Positions 1 through 6,010 of a stretch of DNA of 6,010 nt are shown in pieces (within the stretch, counting starts at the first letter, position 1; each line of letters begins with the position of its first letter). A program made the position numbers and the translations under genes. Source of the stretch: Candidatus Competibacteraceae bacterium (lineage in GTDB: Bacteria > Pseudomonadota > Gammaproteobacteria > Competibacterales > Competibacteraceae); the NCBI GenBank assembly GCA_020445005.1, contig JAGRHM010000318.1:1-6010 (forward strand), written 5' to 3'. A model generated the notes under the pieces. It was given only the letters and a program-made list of their open reading frames with translations. It was not told the DNA's origin and made no database searches.

Positions 1-977
1 TTAACCGACAGCCATAGCCAGCGGTTGCGGGCGCTGTCCCAGATCGGCGCGAACAAATCCTCATCGCCGCGCAGACCGGCCATGTTCAGCACATCTTCTT
101 CCGACTCCTCGCGGATGTAGTCCACCACTTCATCCACCGTCAGCCGGCCTACCAGTTTGCCCCGTTCGTTGACCACCGGCGCTGACACCAGATCGTAGCG
201 TTCGAAAGCGCGCGCGGCGTCATCGGCGTTGTCAGCGGCGTTGAAAACTACGGAATCCGTCAACATTAATTCCGCCACCGACGTTTGCGGGTCATTAAGC
301 AACAGCGCCCGCAACGGCAAAACCCCCTTAAGCAGGTGGCGGGCGTCCACGACGAACAGGCAATCGGTGTTGGTCGGCAGATCGTCCCGACCACGCAGCA
401 ACCACAACACCTGCTCAACCCGTTGAGTCTCACGCACGGTGAGGACATCCTGACTCATCAAATGGCCGACCTGATTCTCGGTATAGGCCATGGTGGTCTG
501 CAACCAGTCACGGTCGCGGGCGTTTAGCGACTGCAGAACTTCGGTCAGCACGTCATCGGGCACGGCCTCGGCGAATTCGGTCAGATCATCAGCCTCCAGT
601 TGACCGAGCACCCGCACCAGGGCGGGCCGCTCCAGGATCTCGACCAAAGAGTCCCGCACGGCGTCCGAGACTTCTAGCAAGACTTCCCCGCCTTGCCCAT
701 CAGGCATTTGTCGCCAGACCAGCAATCGGTCATCCACCGGCAACGCCTCAAGAATGAAGGCAATATCGGCTGGATGCAGACTGCGTAATTTAAGTTGTAA
801 CTCGACCAAGTGCTGACGATGCATCAGCGACTCGATGAGATCATGGCGGGGACTGCGCCGATCGCGGTCGACCATGATTTCGATCAGCCGATGCTTCTCC
901 AGCAACTTGACGATTTGCCGCAGATGATCCTCCACCTTGTGGGAGGATTTCCGGGTAATGGCAGCGGGATCGATCAT
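1..977 (-). CDS. mgtE: Magnesium transporter MgtE, N-terminal cytoplasmic part (cut by left window edge)
   Basis: The gene encodes a Mg2+-gated magnesium channel of the inner membrane. The visible 325 codons hold nearly the whole cytoplasmic part. A charged N-terminal extension covers about residues 1-48. The superhelical MgtE_N domain covers about 50-165 and includes LHPADIAFILEALP at 67-80. CBS1 is about 170-232 (GHLMSQDVLTVRE) and CBS2 about 234-292 (SAPVVNERGKLVGRLTVDE). The acidic plug linker EESEEDVLNMAG follows at 290-301. The frame leaves the window at RNRWLWLSV, where the first membrane helix should begin, so the five-helix pore lies outside; family members are about 450-480 residues. 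The truncation is only the window edge. The start is well fixed: it is the first ATG after an in-frame TAA at 990-992, although no good Shine-Dalgarno precedes it. The gene lies 36 bases after ispG and is probably its cotranscribed partner. No riboswitch-like leader fits in that gap. Confidence 0.95.
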   Translation of the reverse strand, partial: MIDPAAITRKSSHKVEDHLRQIVKLLEKHRLIEIMVDRDRRSPRHDLIESLMHRQHLVELQLKLRSLHPADIAFILEALPVDDRLLVWRQMPDGQGGEVLLEVSDAVRDSLVEILERPALVRVLGQLEADDLTEFAEAVPDDVLTEVLQSLNARDRDWLQTTMAYTENQVGHLMSQDVLTVRETQRVEQVLWLLRGRDDLPTNTDCLFVVDARHLLKGVLPLRALLLNDPQTSVAELMLTDSVVFNAADNADDAARAFERYDLVSAPVVNERGKLVGRLTVDEVVDYIREESEEDVLNMAGLRGDEDLFAPIWDSARNRWLWLSV

Positions 978-1013
978 CGGGAATTCGCGTTAGCAATCTT
1001 TAGCCTTGAGCCT

Positions 1014-2249
1014 TTAACCTCGGGCCTCAAAACGTTGCGCCACATAATTCGCCACGATCTGCTGAAACTCGGCGGCGATGCGCTCTCCTTTGAGAGTGAC
1101 CGTCTTCTCGCCATCCACATACACCGGCGCGACGGGAATCTCACCCGTGCCAGGCAGGCTGATGCCAATGTGGGCTTGTTTGCTCTCTCCAGGACCGTTA
1201 ACCACGCAACCCATGACCGCCACTTTCATTTCCTCGACTCCGGGGTAACGGGTGCGCCATACTGGCATTTGCTCGCGCAGATAGCTTTGAATATCCTGGG
1301 CCAGGCGCTGGAAATAGTCGCTGGTGGTGCGTCCGCACCCAGGACAGGCAGTGACTTGCGGCGTGAAGGAGCGTAGCCCCATCGCCTGCAGGATCTCCTG
1401 AGCGACGATGACTTCCTGCCGGCGATCGCCGCCCGGTTCCGGGGTCAGCGAAATACGAATCGTGTCGCCAATCCCCTCCTGCAACAGCACCGCCAGCGCG
1501 GCGGTAGACGCCACGATGCCCTTGCTGCCCATGCCAGCTTCGGTCAATCCGAGATGTAGGGGATAGTCGCAACGCGCCGCCAGCTTGCGATAAACCGCGA
1601 TCAAATCCTGCACTCCACTCATCTTGACCGACAGAATGATGCGGCTGTGACCCAGGCCGATTTCTTCAGCCCGCCGCGCGCTCTCCAACGCTGACAGTAT
1701 CATCGCCTCATGCATCACTTCGCCCGCCGGTTGCGGCTCCGGCAATCGCGCGTTCTCATCCATCAGCCGCACCGCCAGTTCCTGATCCAGACTGCCCCAG
1801 TTCACCCCGATCCGCACCGGTTTGTCATGGCGACAGGCAATTTCAACGATCGTTGCAAACTGCTCGTCCTTCTTCCGGCCGCGCCCGACATTCCCTGGAT
1901 TGATGCGGTATTTATCCAGCAGCTCGGCGCAGGCAGGGTGTTTGCTCAACAACTTATGGCCATTGAAGTGAAAGTCGCCGATGAGGGGAACCGTCACATT
2001 CTGCGTTGCCAACCGTTCCTGGATAACCGGCACGGCGGCGGCGGCTTCCTCGGTGTTGACGGTCATGCGCACCAGTTCCGAACCGGCCTCGGCCAATTCA
2101 GCGACCTGCCTGGCTGTGGCCTCGGCGTCGGCGGTATCAGTATTGGTCATCGACTGGACGACGATTGGCGCATCGCCGCCAACAGTGATGGAGCCAATGC
2201 GCACGGCGATGCAGGGCCGGCGCGGGAGAGGAGGAGCAGCAAGAGTCAT
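1014..2249 (-). CDS. ispG: 4-hydroxy-3-methylbut-2-enyl diphosphate synthase (IspG/GcpE)
   Basis: IspG catalyses the penultimate step of the cytoplasmic MEP isoprenoid pathway. It reductively opens methylerythritol 2,4-cyclodiphosphate to HMBPP using a [4Fe-4S] cluster and electrons from flavodoxin or ferredoxin. The 411-residue product shows the N-terminal TIM barrel ([17 protein letters not shown] at 29-45, [10 protein letters not shown] at 91-100, RINPGN at 115-120). The cluster ligands are C302 and C305 in [10 protein letters not shown]348 in [11 protein letters not shown], and E355. The C305-C348 spacing is 43 residues, against 32 in the E. coli enzyme (372 residues), so part of the extra length is an insert just before the last cysteine; longer IspGs of this kind occur in other proteobacteria. 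An AGGAA at 2258-2262, eight bases before the ATG, supports the start. It lies 21 bases after the hydrolase gene and 36 before mgtE. Confidence 0.97.
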   Translation of the reverse strand: MTLAAPPLPRRPCIAVRIGSITVGGDAPIVVQSMTNTDTADAEATARQVAELAEAGSELVRMTVNTEEAAAAVPVIQERLATQNVTVPLIGDFHFNGHKLLSKHPACAELLDKYRINPGNVGRGRKKDEQFATIVEIACRHDKPVRIGVNWGSLDQELAVRLMDENARLPEPQPAGEVMHEAMILSALESARRAEEIGLGHSRIILSVKMSGVQDLIAVYRKLAARCDYPLHLGLTEAGMGSKGIVASTAALAVLLQEGIGDTIRISLTPEPGGDRRQEVIVAQEILQAMGLRSFTPQVTACPGCGRTTSDYFQRLAQDIQSYLREQMPVWRTRYPGVEEMKVAVMGCVVNGPGESKQAHIGISLPGTGEIPVAPVYVDGEKTVTLKGERIAAEFQQIVANYVAQRFEARG

Positions 2250-2270
2250 AGGGAGTATTCCTGTGCGAGC

Positions 2271-2816
2271 TTAACGCAGAAATTCACGACTGATCGCGCG
2301 AAATCGATCGGTCCCGGACTGATGCAGCCACTCAAAGGCGACCATTTCGCGGCTGACCACGCGCACGCCCTCGGCGCGCATCCGCTCCAGCGCCAGTTCC
2401 ACATCACGCGGTGACCTTGAGGAAACCGCGTCGGCGACCAGATAGACCTCCTTGCCCGCCATCCGCAAATCCAGCGCAGTTTGCAACACACAGACATGGG
2501 CTTCGGCGCCCATTACAATAATTTGCTGACGGCCGAGCGCATCAATGCGCCTCATGCAATCCCGCTCGGCGGCGCAGGAGAAATGCATTTTCTCCATAAA
2601 TGCTTCGGCGGGGAGCAAATCGCGGATCGCTGCCACCGTAGGACCCAGTCCCTTCGGATACTGTTCCGAAGCGAGCACCGGCGTTTCCAGCCGTTGTGCG
2701 ATTTGGATCAACCAGGCGCCGTTCGCGACCGTGCGGTCGGCGTCGTGAATGGCGGGCATCAATCGTTCCTGGAAATCAACGACCAACAGGCAGGAGGTTT
2801 CCACTCTCATTAACAT
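2271..2816 (-). CDS. Isochorismatase-fold cysteine hydrolase, substrate unknown
   Basis: The 181-residue protein is a soluble, probably cytoplasmic member of the isochorismatase/nicotinamidase superfamily. It has the expected Asp-Lys-Cys catalytic triad: D14 in LLVVDFQERL, K76 in MEKMHFSC, and C109 in GAEAHVCVLQTALDL. The following DAVSSRSPRDVELALERM stretch (129-146) is typical of the YcaC/ISOC2-like branch. I see no aryl-carrier domain, so siderophore isochorismatase is unlikely. Closeness to nicotinamidases cannot be judged by eye, so no substrate is proposed. The start at 2816 is supported by AAGAGG at 2825-2830, eight bases upstream. A second in-frame ATG two codons later is spaced less well. 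The Shine-Dalgarno overlaps the stop codon of the upstream DedA-PAP2 gene, suggesting translational coupling. ispG follows after 21 bases. Confidence 0.93.
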   Translation of the reverse strand: MLMRVETSCLLVVDFQERLMPAIHDADRTVANGAWLIQIAQRLETPVLASEQYPKGLGPTVAAIRDLLPAEAFMEKMHFSCAAERDCMRRIDALGRQQIIVMGAEAHVCVLQTALDLRMAGKEVYLVADAVSSRSPRDVELALERMRAEGVRVVSREMVAFEWLHQSGTDRFRAISREFLR

Positions 2817-2824
2817 CGGTCAAT

Positions 2825-2830
2825 CCTCTT
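2825..2830 (-). promoter_or_regulatory. Ribosome binding site overlapping the upstream stop codon
   Basis: AAGAGG lies eight bases before the ATG of the hydrolase gene. Its first two bases are shared with the TAA stop (2829-2831) of the DedA-PAP2-LssY_C gene. Ribosomes finishing the first gene would sit on the binding site of the second, so the two are likely translationally coupled. It also decides the hydrolase start in favour of the first of two nearby ATGs. Confidence 0.7.
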
Positions 2831-4820
2831 AATCGGCAATCAAGGTAATGAATTTTTGGGGATTGGAACCCGCAACCTGTCGGGTTTGCAAGCCCTGCCA
2901 GGCGGGGGTCAGCAAATCCATCGGAATCCGGGGCAGCGGATCGTCCACTACGAGCGTGAACAGACGCATCCGGGGTTCACGCTTTTGTCGACTGAGATTG
3001 CCGACCCAGATCGGCAGACCACCTTCCTGCAACCGCTCGCCAACATCCCAGAACCGCAGCAGCCAGCGGGTTTCGGGATGACCACTGTAATGCACCAGGG
3101 TTAGCTCATCCTCGCGACCCTCATGGAGTTGCGGCAACACCGGCAGTTCCGGTAATTCAACCTGAGGACTCAACCAGAGCAGTATGTTTTTAACACTCAT
3201 CTCCGGAGCAGGTTGCCAGCCAGTTTCCTGCAGCCGCTGCTGCAGTTGTTCGCGAGTTCCGGCCCATTGCAGCGATAAATCCTGACGGTGATGACCCTGG
3301 AAATCCAGTCGTTGCTGGGGCAATTCCCGCCAACCGCCTTGCCACCATTGCGCCCGGGTCTGCGTGTGCAGCGCGATTTGTGGTTGGTAGCGGTGCAGAT
3401 CGGTCTGGTAATCAAGACTGACGTGCAATAAATCAGTCGCCAGCAAGGCGGCTACACTGTACGCTAGCAATCCGTGCCAATGCAGGTTCGCTTGCGGATG
3501 ACGGTTATAAGCAATGGCCAGCGCCGTTACCCAAATCAACCCCAGACACAAGCCGGCCAGGGTGTCGGTCAGCCAATGGATGCCCAGATACAGGCGCGCG
3601 AAGGCAATGGGTATGATAATGAACGCTGCCGCCAGGTAAACGAGCCAACGACGAGTCAGCGGGATCTCTCGGGCAGTCAGCGCCGCTAGAAACCCGAAGA
3701 CCAGGGTGCTGAACGTCGCATGACTCGAAGGAAAGGAGTAACCTTGCGCGCCTTGCGCGAGTTCGATGGGGCTGGAAACCGGTAACAAGGCGCGGAACAA
3801 TAGATTCGTCGCCATGCCAAAACCCAGCGCCGCCAGCCAGTGCCAGGCCGCCGAGTGATTGCGCCGCCAGACCAACCAGCCGAAGACCACTACGCTCACG
3901 GGCAAAGTCACCTGATAATCGCCGATCTCGGCAATGAATACCATCAGGGCATCGACCCAGGGTGTGCGTAACTCCTGGAAAAAGTAGTACAAACTTTGAT
4001 CCAGGCCGCTGGGTAGCTGCCGCCCCGCAGCGCTCAGACTCAAGCCAAGCAGCATCATCCCACCTAGTAACAGCGTCGCCAGGGTGGCCAAGCCGCGCAA
4101 CTCCCCCTCGCGCGGATCAAGCAGCGAGGCGCTGATCGGGCCAATGAAGCGCCGGTCCTGGCTCCAAGCGGTGAATCGCTGCAACCAGTCCGTGGCGTGA
4201 GTCTGGAATAATCGCACCGCATGAGTGACGAGCCAGGCCGTCAGCCACAACAGCACGGCGACGATCAGGATCAGCACCACCAGCCGTCCAGCGACGCGCG
4301 AGGCAATGTCCAGTGAAGCGCCGAACGCCATGCCAGGAATCAGATAGGCCGGCGCCCACAGAATGGCCGAGATCACGTTAGCGATCATGAAATGACGCCA
4401 GGTCATGTCCATCATCCCGGCTACAGTGGGAATTGTGCCGCGCACCGGCCCGAAGAAGCGGCCCAACAACACACTCTTACCACCATGCTTGCGAAAGAAT
4501 TCCTCACTGCGGGTAATCATCTCGGGGTGTTTGGCGAAAGGCCAGATTTGTCGAACGCCCTGGTGAAACACGCGACCGATCCAGAAACTGATGGCATCGC
4601 CGACAATAGCGCCCCAGGTCGACCACCAGTAGGCGGTCCAGAACTCCAGATGCCCCAAGCCGATCAGCGCGCCGAGGCTGAACATGACCAGCGCGCCGGG
4701 GATGATGACGCCGATAATGGTCAGTGATTCCATCATGGCGGTGACGAAGATAACGAGACTCATCCAGCCGGGATGAGCGGCTACCCAGACAAACAATGCG
4801 TTGACAAATTCGGATTGCAT
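2829..4820 (-). CDS. DedA/VTT - PAP2 phosphatase - LssY_C fusion membrane protein
   Basis: This is an inner-membrane fusion protein, 663 residues from the start chosen here. The DedA/VTT domain (about 5-205) shows ESLTIIGVIIPGALVMF at 31-47, GDAISFWIGR at 74-83 and the family arginines R121 and R127 in GRFFGPVRGTIPTVAG. The PAP2 domain (about 245-440) has motif C2 SFPSSH (362-367) and C3 ARLYLGIHWLTD (R409, H415, D419). The C-terminal domain (about 475-660) matches LssY_C, with LPVLPQLHEGRED at 559-571. DedA proteins are implicated in undecaprenyl-phosphate translocation and PAP2 enzymes in lipid pyrophosphate dephosphorylation; use of that substrate here is inference. PAP2 motif C1 is degenerate (N339 and L346 where Lys and Arg are usual). 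The frame stays open to ATG 4934 and TTG 4946. That extra stretch of up to 42 residues has different codon use (AGA, ATA, GGA) and a 17-bp tandem repeat, and homology should begin near SEFVNALFVWVAAHPGW, so I prefer 4820. No candidate start has a clear Shine-Dalgarno. Confidence 0.88.
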   Translation of the reverse strand: MQSEFVNALFVWVAAHPGWMSLVIFVTAMMESLTIIGVIIPGALVMFSLGALIGLGHLEFWTAYWWSTWGAIVGDAISFWIGRVFHQGVRQIWPFAKHPEMITRSEEFFRKHGGKSVLLGRFFGPVRGTIPTVAGMMDMTWRHFMIANVISAILWAPAYLIPGMAFGASLDIASRVAGRLVVLILIVAVLLWLTAWLVTHAVRLFQTHATDWLQRFTAWSQDRRFIGPISASLLDPREGELRGLATLATLLLGGMMLLGLSLSAAGRQLPSGLDQSLYYFFQELRTPWVDALMVFIAEIGDYQVTLPVSVVVFGWLVWRRNHSAAWHWLAALGFGMATNLLFRALLPVSSPIELAQGAQGYSFPSSHATFSTLVFGFLAALTAREIPLTRRWLVYLAAAFIIIPIAFARLYLGIHWLTDTLAGLCLGLIWVTALAIAYNRHPQANLHWHGLLAYSVAALLATDLLHVSLDYQTDLHRYQPQIALHTQTRAQWWQGGWRELPQQRLDFQGHHRQDLSLQWAGTREQLQQRLQETGWQPAPEMSVKNILLWLSPQVELPELPVLPQLHEGREDELTLVHYSGHPETRWLLRFWDVGERLQEGGLPIWVGNLSRQKREPRMRLFTLVVDDPLPRIPMDLLTPAWQGLQTRQVAGSNPQKFITLIAD

Positions 4821-4901
4821 CGGTTTCGGATAATAGATAGCAGTAATATTAACTATAGAGGTTCCAAGCATCAGGAATGGAAACAGGGAGTTGTTCCAAA
4901 A

Positions 4902-4935
4902 TTTGTCCGGTGCCCATCTTTGTCCGGTATCCATC
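4902..4935. repeat. Two tandem 17-bp repeat units
   Basis: Two adjoining 17-base units differ at only two positions: TTTGTCCGGTGCCCATC (4902-4918) and TTTGTCCGGTATCCATC (4919-4935). The period is not a multiple of three, so in a translated frame the two copies would encode different peptides. This fits an untranslated region better than the N-terminus of the DedA protein. The position, 80-115 bases before the preferred operon start codon, suits a regulator binding site, but no regulator family is recognised. Confidence 0.7.
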
Positions 4936-4992
4936 TGGAAAGACAATAAGATCGCAGGTCAACATTTCATTTTAAGGTTGGAATAATGAGAG

Positions 4993-5032
4993 CGAACTTT
5001 ACATCGGGCCAAACTGGCCCGTTTACAGTTCG
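4993..5032. promoter_or_regulatory. Interrupted GC-rich dyad, possible activator site
   Basis: The inner arms CGGGCCA (5005-5011) and TGGCCCG (5015-5021) pair perfectly around a three-base centre. The outer arms CGAAC (4993-4997) and GTTCG (5028-5032) also pair. The bases between inner and outer arms contain TTTACA on both sides as a direct repeat (4998-5003 and 5022-5027). The centre is about 180 bases upstream of the sigma-54 promoter, a usual distance for an enhancer-binding protein site. TGGCCC recurs at 5086-5091. It could instead be an RNA hairpin; a terminator is unlikely, since only TTTA follows and no plus-strand gene precedes it. Confidence 0.4.
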
Positions 5033-5180
5033 ATACCGTCACTCGCTGATAAGCCTGGTCAATCATTCTATATTTGAAGGTCATTTGGCCCATGGAAAAT
5101 TCGGTTCAAGATGACAGGATGTGAGGTGAATCATTCGTAAAATCCAGCATCTAACAAGACCCTCAAGACAAACCAAAAAT

Positions 5181-5197
5181 TAGGCACGATGTTTGCA
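5181..5197 (+). promoter_or_regulatory. Sigma-54 (RpoN) -24/-12 promoter
   Basis: TAGGCACGATGTTTGCA matches the RpoN consensus YTGGCACGRNNNTTGCW at every defined position but one (A for T at position 2). The invariant GG (5183-5184) and GC (5195-5196) are exactly ten bases apart. Transcription should begin near 5207-5208, giving a leader of about 52 bases before the ATG at 5260. Such promoters need an ATP-driven enhancer-binding activator bound upstream; the dyad at 4993-5032 is a candidate site. Confidence 0.75.
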
Positions 5198-5259
5198 GAC
5201 CCAATAAATTGTAATGAGCAATAAATCATTTCAGGATTGGATTACAGGAGCCAGTTTTG

Positions 5260-5652
5260 ATGAACACGCAGATCCACCGCAAACAACTTATTATTTTGAT
5301 GCTGGCTATGGCGCTCGCTGCAGTTTCCTACTGGATTCCCCTGCCGCAGCAATCCGAATCTTATCCATCACCATCGATATTGCATGAATCGACCCATTTA
5401 GCAGCGCCAAAAGAAGAGATTACTTATTCACGCGAACCTGCAACGATCTGGCGATTTCCGGTAACCCTCCAGGCGCCGCGCACTCCGGTGCGAGCTACCG
5501 CCACGCCGCAGACAAAAGATATCCAATCAGTTCAAACATCACCCGCGACGCAGCTGATGGATCAGCGGGATTTTGTCAATGGGATCGGCATGCCAATAGT
5601 CAATCCTTCTCTAGTGCCAGTTAAAGAGCTGAATTACGATCTGAAACGCTAA
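5260..5652 (+). CDS. Hypothetical membrane-anchored envelope protein
   Basis: I do not recognise this 130-residue protein. A short basic N-terminus (MNTQIHRK) is followed by one hydrophobic segment at about 9-27 (LIILMLAMALAAVSYWIPL), either a signal anchor or an uncleaved signal peptide, as no clear AxA cleavage site or lipobox is present. The remaining hundred or so residues are polar, rich in Pro, Thr, Ser and Gln, contain no cysteine, and probably lie in the periplasm as a largely unstructured stalk. The last part (about 102-130) is more conserved-looking: DFVNGIGMPIVNPSLVP. The ATG at 5260 is nine bases after AGGAG (5246-5250); a TTG directly before it (5257) is a less likely start. GC content is about 50%, lower than the roughly 62% sampled in ispG. 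A sigma-54 promoter precedes it and a hairpin follows, so it is probably a single-gene transcript under activator control. The promoter and binding site make it more likely real than chance. Confidence 0.72.
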   Translation: MNTQIHRKQLIILMLAMALAAVSYWIPLPQQSESYPSPSILHESTHLAAPKEEITYSREPATIWRFPVTLQAPRTPVRATATPQTKDIQSVQTSPATQLMDQRDFVNGIGMPIVNPSLVPVKELNYDLKR

Positions 5653-5942
5653 ATTTAAGAGATAGATTCTTTAGAACCGGTCATGATTGACCGGTTTGTA
5701 GCGCCCGCCAAGACTTACCCCCTCTCCATCTTCTTCAAACCATCGTCAGTATTTGCATTTCCCTCTGTTATTCTGCTTGAATCCTTCCTAACCCAGTTCA
5801 TTCTGGCCTGTGGTATCATTCGCCACCACTTATTGTAGGCAAAAGCGAATCGCGCATGGCGTTCTCGTGCAATCCGCGCTGTGGCGGTTGCCCCCAGAAT
5901 TAAACTGGCCTCGCCCATCACCGTTCGGTAAGGAGAAAAAGC
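5653..5942. other. Intergenic region before the enoyl-CoA hydratase gene
   Basis: The 290 bases contain the hairpin at 5675-5696 and, at the right end, a strong ribosome binding site (AAGGAG, 5930-5935). Between them I find no convincing promoter; TATCAT at 5814-5819 resembles a -10 box but lacks a -35 partner at the proper distance. No RNA gene or credible protein gene is seen. Confidence 0.5.
5675..5696 (+). terminator. Perfect 9-bp hairpin after the small gene
   Basis: AACCGGTCA and TGACCGGTT form a perfect nine-base-pair stem with a four-base loop (TGAT), 22 bases after the stop codon of the small envelope-protein gene. Position and shape suggest a transcript end. Only TTT including the last stem bases follows, so it is not a canonical intrinsic terminator. 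A regulator operator for the downstream gene is the alternative. Confidence 0.45.
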
Positions 5943-6010
5943 ATGAATTACGAGAATATCCGGGTCGAAACCCGTGGCCCGGTCGCCCTGATCACGCTGA
6001 ACCGGCCCAA
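5943..6010 (+). CDS. Enoyl-CoA hydratase/isomerase family protein, N-terminus (cut by right window edge)
   Basis: Only 22 codons and two further bases are visible. They read MNYENIRVETRGPVALITLNRP, the typical opening beta-strand pair of the crotonase superfamily, whose members are cytoplasmic and usually about 255-265 residues long. Enoyl-CoA hydratases add water to trans-2-enoyl-CoA in fatty-acid or amino-acid breakdown. The oxyanion-hole and catalytic glutamate regions lie outside the window, so hydratase cannot be told from isomerase or another crotonase activity. AAGGAG at 5930-5935, seven bases before the ATG, fixes the start. The gap of 290 bases and the hairpin suggest transcription independent of the preceding gene. 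Confidence 0.9.
   Translation, partial: MNYENIRVETRGPVALITLNRP

Larger units (their letters stand above)
4821..5259. other. Divergent intergenic regulatory region, AT-richer
   Basis: This 439-base stretch separates the minus-strand operon from the plus-strand small gene. It holds a 17-bp tandem repeat (4902-4935), a GC-rich interrupted dyad (4993-5032), a sigma-54 promoter (5181-5197) and a Shine-Dalgarno AGGAG (5246-5250). CAAGAC occurs twice (5155-5160 and 5164-5169), nine bases apart, just upstream of the -24 box. For the minus-strand operon the only -10-like hexamer I noticed is TATAGT at 4852-4857, without a convincing -35. It would start transcription about 25 bases before the ATG at 4820. 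No RNA gene or further coding region is seen, apart from the open 5' extension of the DedA frame up to 4946. Confidence 0.6.

Noticed and set aside
810..1376. 188-codon open frame on the plus strand
   Set aside because: It lies antisense to ispG and the start of mgtE, both of which have unmistakable family motifs. Its translation shows no domain and no ribosome binding site was evident; it is a by-product of GC-rich codon use.
1198..1572. 124-codon minus-strand frame inside ispG
   Set aside because: It is an out-of-frame reading of the ispG coding sequence; the ispG frame carries the cluster-binding cysteines across the same bases, so there is no frameshift to explain.
1710..2414. 234-codon open frame on the plus strand
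   Set aside because: It is antisense to ispG and runs across the ispG-hydrolase junction. The product has no recognisable motif.
5005..5021. GC-rich hairpin read as an intrinsic terminator
   Set aside because: Only TTTA follows on the plus strand and no T-run exists on the minus strand; no gene ends there on either strand. An activator or operator site fits better.
5856..5903. 15-codon plus-strand frame MAFSCNPRCGGCPQN with three cysteines, ending 39 bases before the hydratase ATG
   Set aside because: A cysteine-rich leader peptide is tempting, but it has no usable ribosome binding site and no attenuator-like hairpins follow; three cysteines in 15 codons may be chance. Conservation in relatives would revive it.
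5715..5921. 68-codon minus-strand frame between the small gene and the hydratase gene
   Set aside because: It begins at GTG/ATG without a Shine-Dalgarno, has no recognisable motif, and lies antisense to the leader of the hydratase gene.

Overview
The window looks like a chromosomal segment of a proteobacterium, most likely a gammaproteobacterium. The genes are about 60% GC where I sampled them (ispG), IspG is of the longer type with extra residues around its cluster-binding part, and there is a near-consensus sigma-54 promoter. No genus can be fixed from the sequence. There is no mobile element, CRISPR array, tRNA or rRNA, so this is mostly housekeeping DNA with one uncharacterised gene in the middle of an AT-richer intergenic zone.

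Layout. From about 4820 down to the left edge, four genes lie head to tail on the minus strand with gaps of only 12, 21 and 36 bases. In transcription order they are a DedA/VTT-PAP2-LssY_C fusion membrane protein, an isochorismatase-fold hydrolase, ispG (MEP isoprenoid pathway), and the cytoplasmic half of an MgtE magnesium channel that runs off the left edge. The ribosome binding site of the hydrolase overlaps the stop codon of the fusion gene. This looks like one operon. To the right, on the plus strand, is a divergent 130-codon gene for an unrecognised single-pass envelope protein, followed by a hairpin. After a 290-base gap comes the first 22 codons of an enoyl-CoA hydratase/isomerase family gene, cut by the right edge.

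The divergent intergenic region (about 4821-5259) is the most interesting part. It carries a -24/-12 (sigma-54) promoter 63 bases before the small gene's ATG. About 180 bases upstream of that lies a GC-rich dyad, at the right distance for an enhancer-binding activator. Next to the operon's likely start there is a 17-bp tandem repeat.

Functional links (inference). IspG makes an isoprenoid precursor that leads to undecaprenyl pyrophosphate. PAP2 proteins can dephosphorylate that lipid, and DedA proteins are implicated in moving undecaprenyl phosphate across the membrane. The operon could therefore join carrier-lipid supply and recycling. The hydrolase and MgtE have no obvious role in this scheme.
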